Shown in pieces: positions 43,125 to 55,363 of a stretch of DNA of 64,000 bases. How positions within the stretch are numbered: position 1 is the stretch's first letter; each line of letters starts with the position of its first letter. The translations under genes and the position numbers were made by a program. The DNA comes from Methylobacteriaceae bacterium (lineage in GTDB: Bacteria > Pseudomonadota > Alphaproteobacteria > Rhizobiales > Beijerinckiaceae). The notes beneath the pieces are model-generated. The model saw only the letters and a list, made by a program, of their open reading frames with translations, had not been told where the DNA came from and made no database searches. The stretch lies in NCBI GenBank assembly GCA_947444195.1, contig CANEZL010000005.1, positions 62,001-126,000 on the forward strand. Direction: 5' to 3'.

Positions 43125-43747
43125 CGCGAGACTCCCATCAGGTAGACGAAGGTGAAGACGCCGATCCAGACCACGTCGAGGAAGTGCCAGAACATGGATA
43201 GGCACATCAGCCGACGCCTGTTCGCGGCGATCAGCCCGTATTGGCGCACCTGCGTCATGAGCGTGACGAGCCAGACAACGCCGAACGTGACGTGCAGCCC
43301 GTGCGTCCCGACCAGGGCGAAGAAGGAGGACAGGAAGGCCGAGCGCTGCGGCCCGGCGCCCTCGTGGATGAGGTGGCCGAACTCGTACAGCTCGACGCCG
43401 AGGAAGGCCGCCCCGAACAGCCCCGTCACCGCCAGCCAGGCGAGCGTGGCGTCGACGCGCTCCCTGTCCATCTCCAGCATGGCGAAGCCGTAGGTGATGG
43501 AGGAGAGCAGCAGGAGGCCCGTGTTCAGCGCGACGAGCCGGAGGTCGAACAGGTCGGCTCCCGAGGGGCCGGCAGCGTAGTTGCGGCCGAGGACGCCGTA
43601 CGTCGCGAACAGGGCCGCAAAGACGAGGCAGTCGCTCATCAGGTACAGCCAGAACCCGAGGAGCGTGCCCCCGTCGCCGTGGGCGTGCTCCTCCCGTTCG
43701 TAGAAGACCGGCCGCGCGGCGCCGGGCGGGGCTGTCGTCTCGTGCAT
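43121..43747 (-). CDS. cyoC: Cytochrome bo3 ubiquinol oxidase subunit III
   Basis: A 208-residue, five-helix subunit [23 protein letters not shown], then [54 protein letters not shown] and [20 protein letters not shown]. The motifs match the COX3 family and the CyoC variant with [10 protein letters not shown] at the N-terminus. It stabilises the catalytic subunit and does not carry redox centres. The gene starts four bases after the cyoB stop and overlaps cyoD by ATGA. Confidence 0.95.
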   Translation of the reverse strand: MHETTAPPGAARPVFYEREEHAHGDGGTLLGFWLYLMSDCLVFAALFATYGVLGRNYAAGPSGADLFDLRLVALNTGLLLLSSITYGFAMLEMDRERVDATLAWLAVTGLFGAAFLGVELYEFGHLIHEGAGPQRSAFLSSFFALVGTHGLHVTFGVVWLVTLMTQVRQYGLIAANRRRLMCLSMFWHFLDVVWIGVFTFVYLMGVSR

Positions 43748-43751
43748 CGGC

Positions 43752-45755
43752 TCAGGCCCTCGCTGCGAGCTGCGCTGTTCTTTGGCTCTCGAACCGGACG
43801 ACGTCCTCGGCCGGGATGTAGTAGTCGCGGTTGTAGTTGTAGGTGTGGGCCAGGGCGACCGCGACCAGTCCGGCGAACGACAGCGCGGCCAGCCACCAGA
43901 TGTACCAGACCAGGGCGAAGCCGAGCACGGTGCTGAGCCCCGCCAGGACGATGCCGGCGCTCGTGTTCCGGGGCATGTGGATCGGCCGGTAGCCCTCCAG
44001 GGGCCGCTCGTGGCCGCGCTTCTTCATGTCCCACCACGCGTCGAGGTCGTGAGCGACCGGCGTGAACGCGAAGTTGTAGGGCGGCGGCGGCGAGGAGGTC
44101 GACCATTCGAGGGTCCGTCCACCCCATGGGTCCCCGGTGACGTCACGCAGCCGCTCGCGCCGCAGGATGCTGACGAGGATCTGGACCACGAACGCCAGGA
44201 TGCCCGCCATGATGATGAAGGCGCCGAAGGCCGCGACCGTGAGCCAAGGTTGCACGGTCGGGTCGTCGAAGTGCTGCGTACGGCGGGTCACCCCCATCAG
44301 GCCGACGACGTAGATGGGCGTGAACACAACCCAGAAGCCGATCAGCCAGCACCAGAACGACACCTTCCCCCAGAACGGGTCGAGCTTGAAGCCGAAGGCC
44401 TTGGGGAACCAATAGTTCACCCCGGCAAGCAGCCCGAAGACCACGCCGCCGATTATGACGTTGTGGAAGTGCGCGACCAGGAACAGGGAGTTGTGCAGGA
44501 CGAAGTCGGCCGGCGGAACGGCGAGCAGAACCCCGGTCAGTCCGCCGATGACGAAGGTCGGGATGAAGCCCATGACCCAGAGCATCGGCACCTCGAACCG
44601 GATCTTCCCGCGGTACATGGTGAAGAGCCAGTTGAACACCTTCGCTCCCGTGGGGATCGAGATGATCATCGTGGTGATGCCGAAGAAGGCGTTGACGTTG
44701 GCGCCGGCCCCCATCGTGAAGAAGTGGTGCAGCCAGGTCAGCCATGACACGAGCGCGATGACGGCGGTGGCGTAGACCATCGAGGCGTAGCCGAACAGCC
44801 GCTTGCTGCAGAAGGTCGACACGACCTCGGAGTAGATGCCGAAGGCGGGCAGGACGAGGACGTAAACCTCCGGATGGCCCCATATCCAGATGAGGTTCAT
44901 GTACATCATCGAGTTGCCGCCGTAATCGTTCGTGAAGAAGTGCGTTCCCACGTAACGGTCGAGGGACAACAGCGCGAGTGCGACGGTCAGGACCGGGAAG
45001 ATCGTGACGATGATCGCGTTGCTGGCAAGCGTCGTCCAGCAAAAGACGGGCAGCTTCATCATCGTCATGCCGGGAGCGCGCATCTTGACGATGGTCGCTA
45101 TGAGGTTGATGCCGGACAGGGTGGTGCCTGCCCCGGCGATCTGGAGCCCCCAGATGTAGTAGTCGACTCCGACGCCGGGGCTGTAGGCCGCGCCCGACAA
45201 GGGGGGATAGGCGAGCCAAGTCGCCCGCGAGAACTCGCCCACGAACAGGGACAGCATGGTGAGGACAGCGCCGCCCGCCGTCATCCAGAAGCTGAAGTTG
45301 TTCAGGAACGGGAAGGCGACGTCGCGCGCGCCGATCTGCAGCGGCATGACGTAGTTCATGACGCCGGTCACGAAGGGCATGGCCATGAAGAAGATCATGA
45401 TCGTGCCGTGGGCGGTGAAGACCTGGTCGTAGTGGTGCGGGGGCAGATACCCCTCGGAGGCCCCGACCGAGAGCGCCTTCTGGGTCACCATCATGACGGC
45501 GTCGGCGAAGCCGCGCAGCAGCATCACGATGGCGAGCACCACGTACATGATGCCGATCCTCTTGTGGTCGACGCTCGTGAACCACTCCCGCCATAGGTAG
45601 CCCCACTTCCCGTACCAGGTGACCAGGCCGAGGAGCACCGCGCCCCCAGCCGCCACCGCGACGAAGGTCCAGAGGAGAATGGGCTCGTGGTAGGGAATGG
45701 CTTCGAGCGTGAGCCGCCCGAAGACGAGCTGCCTGAGATCGAGGTTCGAGAACAT
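43752..45755 (-). CDS. cyoB: Cytochrome bo3 ubiquinol oxidase subunit I
   Basis: The catalytic haem-copper subunit, 667 residues. It carries haem and CuB ligands in family positions: [51 protein letters not shown] and [11 protein letters not shown]. It oxidises ubiquinol, reduces O2 to water and pumps protons. The terminal extension after subunit I helices ([20 protein letters not shown]) is characteristic of CyoB. The gene lies 17 bases after cyoA. Such oxidases serve at higher oxygen tension. Confidence 0.96.
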   Translation of the reverse strand: MFSNLDLRQLVFGRLTLEAIPYHEPILLWTFVAVAAGGAVLLGLVTWYGKWGYLWREWFTSVDHKRIGIMYVVLAIVMLLRGFADAVMMVTQKALSVGASEGYLPPHHYDQVFTAHGTIMIFFMAMPFVTGVMNYVMPLQIGARDVAFPFLNNFSFWMTAGGAVLTMLSLFVGEFSRATWLAYPPLSGAAYSPGVGVDYYIWGLQIAGAGTTLSGINLIATIVKMRAPGMTMMKLPVFCWTTLASNAIIVTIFPVLTVALALLSLDRYVGTHFFTNDYGGNSMMYMNLIWIWGHPEVYVLVLPAFGIYSEVVSTFCSKRLFGYASMVYATAVIALVSWLTWLHHFFTMGAGANVNAFFGITTMIISIPTGAKVFNWLFTMYRGKIRFEVPMLWVMGFIPTFVIGGLTGVLLAVPPADFVLHNSLFLVAHFHNVIIGGVVFGLLAGVNYWFPKAFGFKLDPFWGKVSFWCWLIGFWVVFTPIYVVGLMGVTRRTQHFDDPTVQPWLTVAAFGAFIIMAGILAFVVQILVSILRRERLRDVTGDPWGGRTLEWSTSSPPPPYNFAFTPVAHDLDAWWDMKKRGHERPLEGYRPIHMPRNTSAGIVLAGLSTVLGFALVWYIWWLAALSFAGLVAVALAHTYNYNRDYYIPAEDVVRFESQRTAQLAARA

Positions 45756-45772
45756 GCGGACGCTCGCTCGGA

Positions 45773-47050
45773 TCAGTGCTGGTGGCGTTCGGAAGGACGA
45801 TTGTTCAACTGCGCCGGGGCCGGGCTCCGGTCGGCCCCCGGCAGGGCGTTACCCTGCCCTTGGTCCGGCTCGGTCTTGGGCTGGTTGACGCCCTCGCGGC
45901 TCAAGTGCTGGTCGCGCGGCATCATGCCCTCCGGCTGGACCGAGCCCATGGGCGGGCGGCCCGATGCCGGGAAGGTAGCGCCCGACGGCTCGTCACCGCT
46001 CCTCAGGCGGCGGTTGTCGTAGTCGAGGCGCTCGCGGTTCGCCGCGCCCTCAAGTCCTGCGCCCCCTTGCCGGTCGATGTGGTGCATCTCGCGCGCGCAC
46101 ATCAGGTTCGGCGCGGCGCACATGCCGAGGATGGCCGCGTACAAGCCGTCCTCGACGGACCCGTAGTAGCGGACCGGTTCGGCCTCGCTCGGCCGCTCCA
46201 GCTTGAGATAGGCGTCGCGGTTCAGGAGGGTCTGGGCCGCCTTGGCCTTCGCCACCCACTCGTCGAAGCCCTGGTCGCTGAGGCTCCGGAAGCCGAAGTT
46301 CATGCGGGAGAAGCCCGACCCGCTGTAGTGTGCCGACTGGCCCCTGAACTCGCCCTCCTTGTTCATGACGGCGTGGAGCTTCGTCTCCATGCCAGGCATG
46401 GCGTAGATCATGCCGGCGAGTGCCGGGACGTAGAACGTGTTCCACACCGAGGAGGAAGTCAGCTTGAAGGCGATCTGCCGGTTCGCCGGGACGGCCATCT
46501 CGTTCACGCTGGCGACCCCGTATTCGGGGTAGAGGAACAACCATTTCCAATCGAGCGCGACGACCTCGACCGTCAGCGGCTTCGCGTCGGCGGGCACCGG
46601 TTGCTTGGGGGCAAGGCGGGTGAGCGGCCTGTAGGGGTCGAGCGTATGGGTGCTGATCCAGGTCATCGCGCCCAGGGCGATGATGATAAGCAGCGGCACG
46701 GTCCAGATGACGACTTCGAGTTGTGTCGAGTGGTGCCAGTCCGGGTCGTAGGTCGCGTCCGGGTTGGAGGCCCGGTAGCGCCACGCGAACAGGAAGGCGA
46801 GCGCGATCACGGGAACGATGACGAGCAGCATGAGCGCCGTGGACGCCAGGATGAGGTTGCGCTGCTGGACGGCGACGTCGCCGGCGGGGTCCATGACGAC
46901 CAAGTTGCAGCCCCCGAGAAGCGTCGCGGCCGCGACCAGCGCACAGCTTGCCAGGAGACCGCGCGCATGGAGGCCGAGCCGAGGGCGGGCGGCAGGGGGG
47001 TGAGCGGGGATGCTGGCCAGGACGGTCACTCCATGGTCCCTCGCCGCCAT
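45773..47050 (-). CDS. cyoA: Cytochrome bo3 ubiquinol oxidase subunit II
   Basis: A 425-residue subunit II. A lipoprotein-like N-terminus is visible ([15 protein letters not shown], Cys48), then two transmembrane helices, then the periplasmic cupredoxin domain ([60 protein letters not shown]). It lacks the CuA-binding Cys pair, as expected for quinol oxidases. The C-terminal 100 residues form an unusually long hydrophilic, Pro/Asn/Gln-rich tail after [12 protein letters not shown]. The start MAARDHG at 47050 gives a long lead before the lipobox. First oxidase gene, 50 bases after the MHS transporter gene. Confidence 0.94.
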   Translation of the reverse strand: MAARDHGVTVLASIPAHPPAARPRLGLHARGLLASCALVAAATLLGGCNLVVMDPAGDVAVQQRNLILASTALMLLVIVPVIALAFLFAWRYRASNPDATYDPDWHHSTQLEVVIWTVPLLIIIALGAMTWISTHTLDPYRPLTRLAPKQPVPADAKPLTVEVVALDWKWLFLYPEYGVASVNEMAVPANRQIAFKLTSSSVWNTFYVPALAGMIYAMPGMETKLHAVMNKEGEFRGQSAHYSGSGFSRMNFGFRSLSDQGFDEWVAKAKAAQTLLNRDAYLKLERPSEAEPVRYYGSVEDGLYAAILGMCAAPNLMCAREMHHIDRQGGAGLEGAANRERLDYDNRRLRSGDEPSGATFPASGRPPMGSVQPEGMMPRDQHLSREGVNQPKTEPDQGQGNALPGADRSPAPAQLNNRPSERHQH

Positions 47051-47100
47051 GCGCGGCGAGACGCGTTCGGATGGGGCGGATGGGTCGGCGCCCGCACCGC

Positions 47101-48441
47101 TCAGACCTGCCGGATCTCTGAGCGCGAGAGGCTGAGCGCCAGCAGGGTGGTGAGCGCCCCGGACAGCAGGTACAGGCCGACGCAGGCGAGCCCGTACCGT
47201 GCCGACAGGAACAGGACGATGAGCGGCGCGAACCCCGCCCCGAGCAGCCAGGCCAAGTCGCTGGTGAGCGCGGCGCCGGTGTACCGGTAGCGTTGGTCGA
47301 GGCGCGCCGTCACCGCGCCGGACGATTGGCCGTAGGAGAGGCCGAGCAGCGCGAAGCCGGCGTTGACATAGACCGTCTGCCCGATTGCGTTCTCCTCGAA
47401 GAGCAGCGGCGCGACGATGCTGCAGAGGGCGAAGGCCGCGATCAGGCTGGCCGACACCATGAGGAGCATGCGGCGGCCAATCAGGTCCGCGAGCAGCCCG
47501 GAGGCCACGACCGCCCCGGCGCAGATGAAGGCGCCGGAGCATTGCACCATCAGGAACTCGCCGGCCGAGCGGTCCGTGAACAGGCTGATCCAGCTGATGG
47601 GGAACACGGTGACCAGATGGAACAGGGCGAAGCTCGCCAGGGGGATGAGCGCCCCGACGAGGAGCTCGCGCGCGTGGTTGCGGATGAGCGGCAGGATGGG
47701 CGACGGCTCCAGCCGGCCTCGTTCGAGGAGTCGCGAGAACTCGTCCGTCGCGACGAGCCGCAAGCGGGCGAACAGGGCTACGACGTTGATGGCGAAGGCG
47801 CAGAAGAACGGGTAGCGCCAGCCCCACTCCAGGAAGTCGGCGTCCGAAAGGTTGAGCAGGAAGAACGAGAACAGGACGCTGGCCAGGATGAAGCCCAGCG
47901 GTGCGCCGAGTTGCGGGATGGCGGCATAGAAGCCGCGGCGCTCGACGGGCGCGTTGAGCGCGAGGAGCGAGGCGAGCCCGTCCCAAGCGCCGCCCAGGGC
48001 AAGGCCCTGGCCCACCCTCAGGATGCCGAGCAGGTACAGGGACGAGGCGCCGATCTGCGCGTAGCCCGGCAGGAACGAGACCGCCATGGTCGAGAAGCCG
48101 AGCAGGAACAACGCGATGGTCAGCTTCACTCCGCGTCCGTGCCGACGGTCCACCGCCGTGAAGACGACCGATCCGACTGGCCTGGCGACGAAGGCCAGCG
48201 AGAACATGGCGAAGGAGTAGAGCGTCGCCTCCAAAGGCGGCGCGAAGGGAAAGAACACCTTGGGGAACACCACCACGGCGGCGATGGCGAAGACGAAGAA
48301 GTCGAAGTATTCCGCGGCTCGGCCGATGATAACGCCGATGGCGATCTCGTTTGGTGAGATCCTATGGTCGGTGGACGCCGAGCGGGCATCTCGCCCAAGC
48401 GGTGCGGAGGAGGGTAAGCCTTGAGCCTGGTCCAGCGCCAT
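47101..48441 (-). CDS. MHS-type major facilitator transporter
   Basis: A 446-residue, 12-helix transporter of the metabolite:H+ symporter branch: IGVIIGRAAEYFDFFVFAIA in TM1, ARPVGSVVFTAVDRRHGRGV (the loop 2-3 motif) and GLALGGAWDGLASLLALNAP. The YFDFFVF signature resembles transporters that precede cyoABCD in many alphaproteobacteria. It lies only 50 bases upstream of cyoA and is probably co-transcribed with it. The substrate is unknown. The adjacent divergent Crp/Fnr gene may regulate it. Confidence 0.9.
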   Translation of the reverse strand: MALDQAQGLPSSAPLGRDARSASTDHRISPNEIAIGVIIGRAAEYFDFFVFAIAAVVVFPKVFFPFAPPLEATLYSFAMFSLAFVARPVGSVVFTAVDRRHGRGVKLTIALFLLGFSTMAVSFLPGYAQIGASSLYLLGILRVGQGLALGGAWDGLASLLALNAPVERRGFYAAIPQLGAPLGFILASVLFSFFLLNLSDADFLEWGWRYPFFCAFAINVVALFARLRLVATDEFSRLLERGRLEPSPILPLIRNHARELLVGALIPLASFALFHLVTVFPISWISLFTDRSAGEFLMVQCSGAFICAGAVVASGLLADLIGRRMLLMVSASLIAAFALCSIVAPLLFEENAIGQTVYVNAGFALLGLSYGQSSGAVTARLDQRYRYTGAALTSDLAWLLGAGFAPLIVLFLSARYGLACVGLYLLSGALTTLLALSLSRSEIRQV

Positions 48442-48897
48442 CCTGTTGACATCCTTAGACGAACGTCGAGTTCAAACAACTTCAGTCAGTTATGAGCCAA
48501 CGAACGTCAGGCTCACGGGACAGGAGATCTGTCTTCAGTGACAATCGCGTTGCAACCTCGTAATTTGATGCTGCATCGCGTTTTGATCGTGACGTTCAGG
48601 ATGCCCGGTCCCTTGGCCTGGATCCACGGTGTGCACCCCTGCCGGCTGCCAAGCCCAGACCGGATGTCGACGGCGTCCGAGCCGAATAGACCTTGAGGGG
48701 GTGACACCCCATCCGCCTGCCGATGCCACGAACCGGGAATGGCTCGGCGCTCGGCCGGCATCTCGGGTCGCGACGGCGTTCCGTTCCAAGGCACCATCAG
48801 CAAGAAGGATTACTCCCGGCCGTTCGATGTCCGCGGACGTGAGCACAGGCCGGCACCGGCGTCTTTGATCGAGGTCAAAGAGGCGCCCCCCTCCCGC
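48442..48897. other. Divergent regulatory region between the MHS-cyo operon and the Crp/Fnr gene
   Basis: About 455 bases with higher AT content near 48440-48600. It should carry promoters for both transcripts. The FNR-type box (next entry) lies at its right end. No gene was recognised. Confidence 0.45.
48863..48880. promoter_or_regulatory. FNR/FixK-type binding site
   Basis: TTGATCGAGGTCAA (48865-48878), near-symmetrical when flanked as CTTTGATC-GA-GGTCAAAG. It matches the TTGAT-N4-ATCAA form with one change (GTCAA). Its centre is about 27 bases before the ATG of the Crp/Fnr gene, a position suited to autorepression. Confidence 0.6.
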
Positions 48898-49659
48898 ATG
48901 CCCTTGAGACGCCTCGTATCCATAAGGTCCACGGCCTGGGAGGGAACCATTCGAACCGGCAGAGCCCCACAGCGTCACGAGCTGCTCAAGGAACTCGACG
49001 AGCAGCATGTTCAGGCGATCATGACCAAGGCTAAGGCAGCACGTGTCGGGCCCGGGATCCTGCTGATCAGGCAAGGCGACCCGCCCGGGGAACTGACTTT
49101 GCTCACCGCGGGCCGGGTTAGGGTCTCTCGCATTTCCGATGACGGACGGCAGGCGACCATCCGCCTGATAGGATCGAATGACCTGCTGGGGTGTGCCGCT
49201 GTATTCGGCGGGGGCTCACACCCGGCAAGTGCCACGACTCTCGAAGCCTGCGATATCCTTTCCTGGACGCGGGAGCACATGCTTGACCTGATGAACGCCT
49301 ACCCGCGTCTCGCTCTGAATGCCCTGGCGATAATCGGTGTTCAGCTTGCTGAACTCACATGCCGCGATGCGACGCTGAGCACGGAACCGGTCCGGCAGCG
49401 CCTCGCATCCCAGCTCCTGGCGCTCGCTGGCGCGGTTGGTGCCGAGGCACGCACAGGAAGCGAGATCAGGATGACGCGGCAGGAATTGGGGGAACTCTGC
49501 GGCGCGACTTTCTTCACCGTGAGCCGCATCCTTTCGGCCTGGACGCGGGCCGGCATCGTTTCGCCGGGACGCGGGTGGGTGCGCGTGATCGATCATACGC
49601 GTCTTTCACGCATCGCCTCCGGGGACCGGCATCCCGTGCGCGACCGAACGCGTTCTTAG
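48898..49659 (+). CDS. Crp/Fnr-family transcription regulator
   Basis: A 253-residue regulator. The N-terminal cyclic-nucleotide-binding-like domain spans about residues 30-145 (GPGILLIRQGDPPGELTLLT, RQATIRLIGSNDLLGCAAVF), followed by a long helix and the winged helix-turn-helix (RQELGELCGATFFTVSRILS). There is no N-terminal cysteine cluster for an iron-sulphur centre, so oxygen is not sensed as in FNR. The recognition helix has T-V-S-R where FNR has E-x-x-S-R, so its target may differ from the classic TTGAT site. It is divergent from the MHS-cyo operon, which it may control. The start at 48898 gives a standard length; the frame is open further upstream. Confidence 0.88.
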   Translation: MPLRRLVSIRSTAWEGTIRTGRAPQRHELLKELDEQHVQAIMTKAKAARVGPGILLIRQGDPPGELTLLTAGRVRVSRISDDGRQATIRLIGSNDLLGCAAVFGGGSHPASATTLEACDILSWTREHMLDLMNAYPRLALNALAIIGVQLAELTCRDATLSTEPVRQRLASQLLALAGAVGAEARTGSEIRMTRQELGELCGATFFTVSRILSAWTRAGIVSPGRGWVRVIDHTRLSRIASGDRHPVRDRTRS

Positions 49660-50315
49660 CCGTCAAACCTGACGCTTGGTACCCGCTGCCTGGGGCTCCT
49701 CGCGACCCCACTCGGACCTTCGGACGGTCCGCTTGGTGATGGTCAAATCGGCTCGGACCGCCGAGCTTGGCCGATTGCGACCGGTTGGCTGGAGCAGAAG
49801 GCATGGGCACGCGGACACTGAGCCAGGCCCGGATAGATGCCTTAGGCTGATCCCAGGCAGATCCGAGCGCCCCTCGCCGAGAAGGTCGCGACGCATGCGA
49901 CGCCCGGCCGAGATGACACGGAAGCCGGCACACACCGGCTCCTCAAGGTGCGCGCCGCTGGTCGCATCGCATTGAGGCGTGGACTGCGTGGCCTCGAAAG
50001 CGAGAGCCGGATGGCTCCCCTGGTGCCATTCCACTTCGTGTACACGGCCGCGCGGTTCGTGGCTCACATCCCCGTATCGAAGGCCGTCCCCGCTCTGCAA
50101 ACTCGGCAAGGTGGCGGTCGGCCCCAGATAGCCGAACGGCGGCGGCCCGCGAGGCACGAGCGACAAATGCGGCCGACGGGTCAGATCGCCGGGACAAGCG
50201 AGGGTAACGCGCCGGCGCCCGCAAGTCGGGCGCCGCGAAGCGCATTTCGTCACGACCGTGGGAATCCGGATGCCCGTCGTTCGCCCGGGCTATCCGTACC
50301 CGGCAGGCGCCGGCC
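49660..50315. other. Intergenic region, no gene recognised
   Basis: About 655 bases between the Crp/Fnr gene (plus) and aquaporin (minus), which converge. Several frames are open on both strands, but none has recognisable protein character or a good start site. Confidence 0.4.
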
Positions 50316-51056
50316 TCAGGTGGCCGCCCGTTTCTCGACCACGGTCGTCTCGACGATGTCGGCGGGCTCGTAAAGCCAACGCGCCAGAGCTCCTGCCGCC
50401 ATAGCACCCACGGTCGGCGCGAGCCAGAACAACCAGAGTTGCGCCATGTACTCGCCTCCGGCGATCAGGGCAGGTCCCGTGCTGCGGGCCGGGTTGACCG
50501 AAGTGTTGGTCACGGGGATCGAGATCAGGTGAATGAGCACCAGCGCGAAGCCAATCGGGATGCCGGCGAAGCCCACCGCGGCACCCTTCGAGGTCGTTCC
50601 GATGATGATGAACAGGAAAAAGAACGTCGTCAGGAACTCGGTGGTGAGGCAGGCCGCGAGCCCATACTTGCCCGGGCTCAGTTCGCCGAAACCGTTCGAG
50701 GCGAAGCCGTTCGGCGCCCAGCCTGCCTTGCCGGAAGCGATACTGTAAAGCACGCCGGCCGCGAGGATGGCACCGGCCACCTGGGCGCAGATGTAAGGCA
50801 GGACGTGCCGGGTCGCGCAGCGGTTGGCGGACCACAGCCCGAGCGTGACGGCCGGATTGAAGTGCCCACCAGAGATATGGCCGACGGCGTAGGCCATCGT
50901 GAGAACGGTGAGACCGAAGGCCAAGGCGACGCCTAGGAAGCCAATGCCAAGCTCAGGGAAGGCGGCAGATAAGATTGCGGCACCGCAGCCGCCAAAGGTG
51001 AGCCAGAAGGTGCCGAAAAACTCGGCAGTAGCCCGGCGCATCGTATCGTGGTCCAT
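50316..51056 (-). CDS. aqpZ: Aquaporin Z-type water channel
   Basis: A 246-residue six-helix MIP-family channel. NPA boxes are at residues 67-69 (HFNPAV) and 188-190 (SVNPARS). The selectivity filter residues are of the water-specific type: Phe47, His176, Thr185 and Arg191. The protein conducts water across the inner membrane in osmotic shifts. The ATG at 51056 starts a typical N-terminus; longer frames upstream are shadow. It stands alone, about 900 bases from gyrB. Confidence 0.95.
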   Translation of the reverse strand: MDHDTMRRATAEFFGTFWLTFGGCGAAILSAAFPELGIGFLGVALAFGLTVLTMAYAVGHISGGHFNPAVTLGLWSANRCATRHVLPYICAQVAGAILAAGVLYSIASGKAGWAPNGFASNGFGELSPGKYGLAACLTTEFLTTFFFLFIIIGTTSKGAAVGFAGIPIGFALVLIHLISIPVTNTSVNPARSTGPALIAGGEYMAQLWLFWLAPTVGAMAAGALARWLYEPADIVETTVVEKRAAT

Positions 51057-51971
51057 GCCGATAGCTCCTGCTGGGTGGGCCCGCGAGGCGTCTATGAAGC
51101 AGGTACGGGGGACTGGCTCTCCGCGCGTCGCGAGATCGTCATTCTGCGCCCGCGATTGCATCCACGGCAGCGCAGGTTCCGAAGATTGCATAGGAGGACG
51201 GGCAGGGCAATTACCTCGGTTGCGCGCATTCTGAATACGTAGACGAAAGCCAACCAAGCCTCGCCGTGCGATCTTCCGAAAAGGATTTTCCTGGTCAAGC
51301 CAACTTGGTCCGGCGCCGGTCGCACGCGGGGTAAGCTGAGGTCTCGCCGCGCTCAGCCGCGCATCGAAGGCTCGCCAGGCGTCGGAGGGACGCAGTCCGC
51401 AGGATATCCCGGTCACGCCTCCGAACAATCACGCCCTCAATCGAGCATGGCCATGGCGACCCATCCCTACCGAGTTGATGTTCTCGGGCCTCGCGAAGCA
51501 CAACGCTGCGAAGCGCTTATGCTGGCGCATAGCCTTGGCCGTGCCGGAAAGAGGTCGTAGCGGTTTAACCCCGGTACTTTGCGTCAGCTCACGTCGGCAG
51601 CCGTGCGCTCTCCAAGCGTCAGCGGCGTACCCCTGTGGATGTAGGGAAATTCACCGCTTTCCAGCGTCGAACAGGTGTGTCGGCAGCGATTACGTCGAGG
51701 TCAAGGAAACGTCCTTCCTGTCTCGACCGGCCATATCCGCTCTGGCCGATAGCAATTCGCTCCGAGCGCCAGCCTGTCCCTTGAGGCGAGCGGCTCGCTA
51801 GCGCCATCAAGATCATTTAACTGCAACTCGTACGTCCTGATCGGAACTTCAACGTCCCTGCGGATAAGGGTTTAAGGGGGCGAACGCCGAGCATAATAGG
51901 TACACAATGGCTCCCGTTTGAGCCCAAATGGGTTCAACGAGAGCCATTTCGGGTACAGGCAGAATCGGGCC
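51057..51971. other. Long intergenic region before gyrB, with a hairpin near its end
   Basis: About 915 bases, lower in GC than the surroundings. Both neighbouring genes (aquaporin, gyrB) are on the minus strand, so it holds the aquaporin promoter and gyrB's terminator (51906-51948). No convincing gene was found. It separates the accessory-looking left part of the window from core chromosomal genes on the right. Confidence 0.45.
51906..51948 (-). terminator. Probable gyrB terminator hairpin
   Basis: Nested stem: AATGGCTC (51906-51913) with GAGCCATT (51941-51948), and inside it TTGAGCCC with GGGTTCAA (one mismatch) around AAAT. It lies 24 bases beyond the gyrB stop. No run of T follows on the minus strand, so termination strength is uncertain. 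Confidence 0.5.
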
Positions 51972-54488
<2,517 letters not shown>

Positions 54489-54610
54489 TCAGTCCCCTGA
54501 TATAGGGGTTCGGCCTTGAAAACGCACGGGTTTCCCGGCGCCGCACGCTGCGCCGGAAAACGATTGTCTGCGCCCTTCCCCTTAACGTCGCGTTAGGGCT
54601 CGCCCGCCCG

Positions 54611-54654
54611 CCCTGCCGGGGACGTGCCTCAGCCCTGCCGGGGGCGTGCCTCAG
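54611..54654. repeat. 22-base tandem duplication at the 3' end of the MBL gene
   Basis: Two copies of a 22-base unit (54611-54632 and 54633-54654), each beginning CCCTGCCGGGG and ending CGTGCCTCAG, differing by one base. The second copy contains the MBL gene's stop, so the stop region was copied. A third partial CCCTGC follows. Confidence 0.7.
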
Positions 54655-55292
54655 CCCTGCAGGAAGGGGTTCGAGACGCGCTCCTCGCCGAGGATGCCGG
54701 TGGGGCCGTGGCCGGGGATGAAGGCGACGTCGTCGCCCAAGGGCAGCACCTTCTCCATGATCGCGCGGATCAGCTGCTCGTGGTTGCCGCCGGGCAGGTC
54801 GGTGCGGCCGATCGAGCCCTTGAACACCACGTCGCCGACCAGCGCGAAGCGCGCGTCGCGGGAGACGAAGACCACGCTGCCCGGGGAGTGCCCCGGCGCG
54901 TGCAGGATGTCGAAGGTGAGGCCGCCGACGCTGACCGCGTCGCCCTCGTCGAGCCAGCGGTCCGGGGTGACGGCGCGGGCGCCCTCCAGGCCGTAATTGG
55001 CCCCCGTCATCGGCAGGGAATCGAGGAGGTACTTGTCGGCCTGGTGCGGGCCCTCCACCGGCACGCCGAGGCGCTCGGCGAGTTCCGCCGCCCCGCCGGC
55101 ATGGTCGATATGCCCGTGCGTCAGCAGGATCTTCTCCACGGTGACGCCCTGCTCGGCGATCGTCGCCTCGATCCGGTCGAGGTCGCCCCCCGGATCGACC
55201 ACGGCGCCGACCTTGGTGGCGTCGTCCCAGATCAGCGTGCAGTTCTGCTGGAAGGGGGTCACCGGGATGATCCCGGCGCGGGGCGTTGGCAT
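54651..55292 (-). CDS. MBL-fold metallo-hydrolase (glyoxalase II-like)
   Basis: A 213-residue metallo-beta-lactamase-fold enzyme. The metal motif THGHIDHAGG supplies His59, His61, Asp63 and His64; later ligands are in APGHSPGSV, GDVVF and PGHGPTG. The size and the motif spacing match the short glyoxalase II-like or persulfide dioxygenase-like hydrolases. Substrates might be thioesters such as S-lactoylglutathione, which is inference. The start MPTPRAG at 55292 gives the usual first strand (GIIPVTPFQQNCTLIW). Confidence 0.92.
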   Translation of the reverse strand: MPTPRAGIIPVTPFQQNCTLIWDDATKVGAVVDPGGDLDRIEATIAEQGVTVEKILLTHGHIDHAGGAAELAERLGVPVEGPHQADKYLLDSLPMTGANYGLEGARAVTPDRWLDEGDAVSVGGLTFDILHAPGHSPGSVVFVSRDARFALVGDVVFKGSIGRTDLPGGNHEQLIRAIMEKVLPLGDDVAFIPGHGPTGILGEERVSNPFLQG

Positions 55293-55363
55293 GGGCGCGT
55301 CCGATCGCTGTTCGTCTCAACCCTGCCTTCTAGACCGGATCGGGCCGGGAGGGCACCTGCCCG

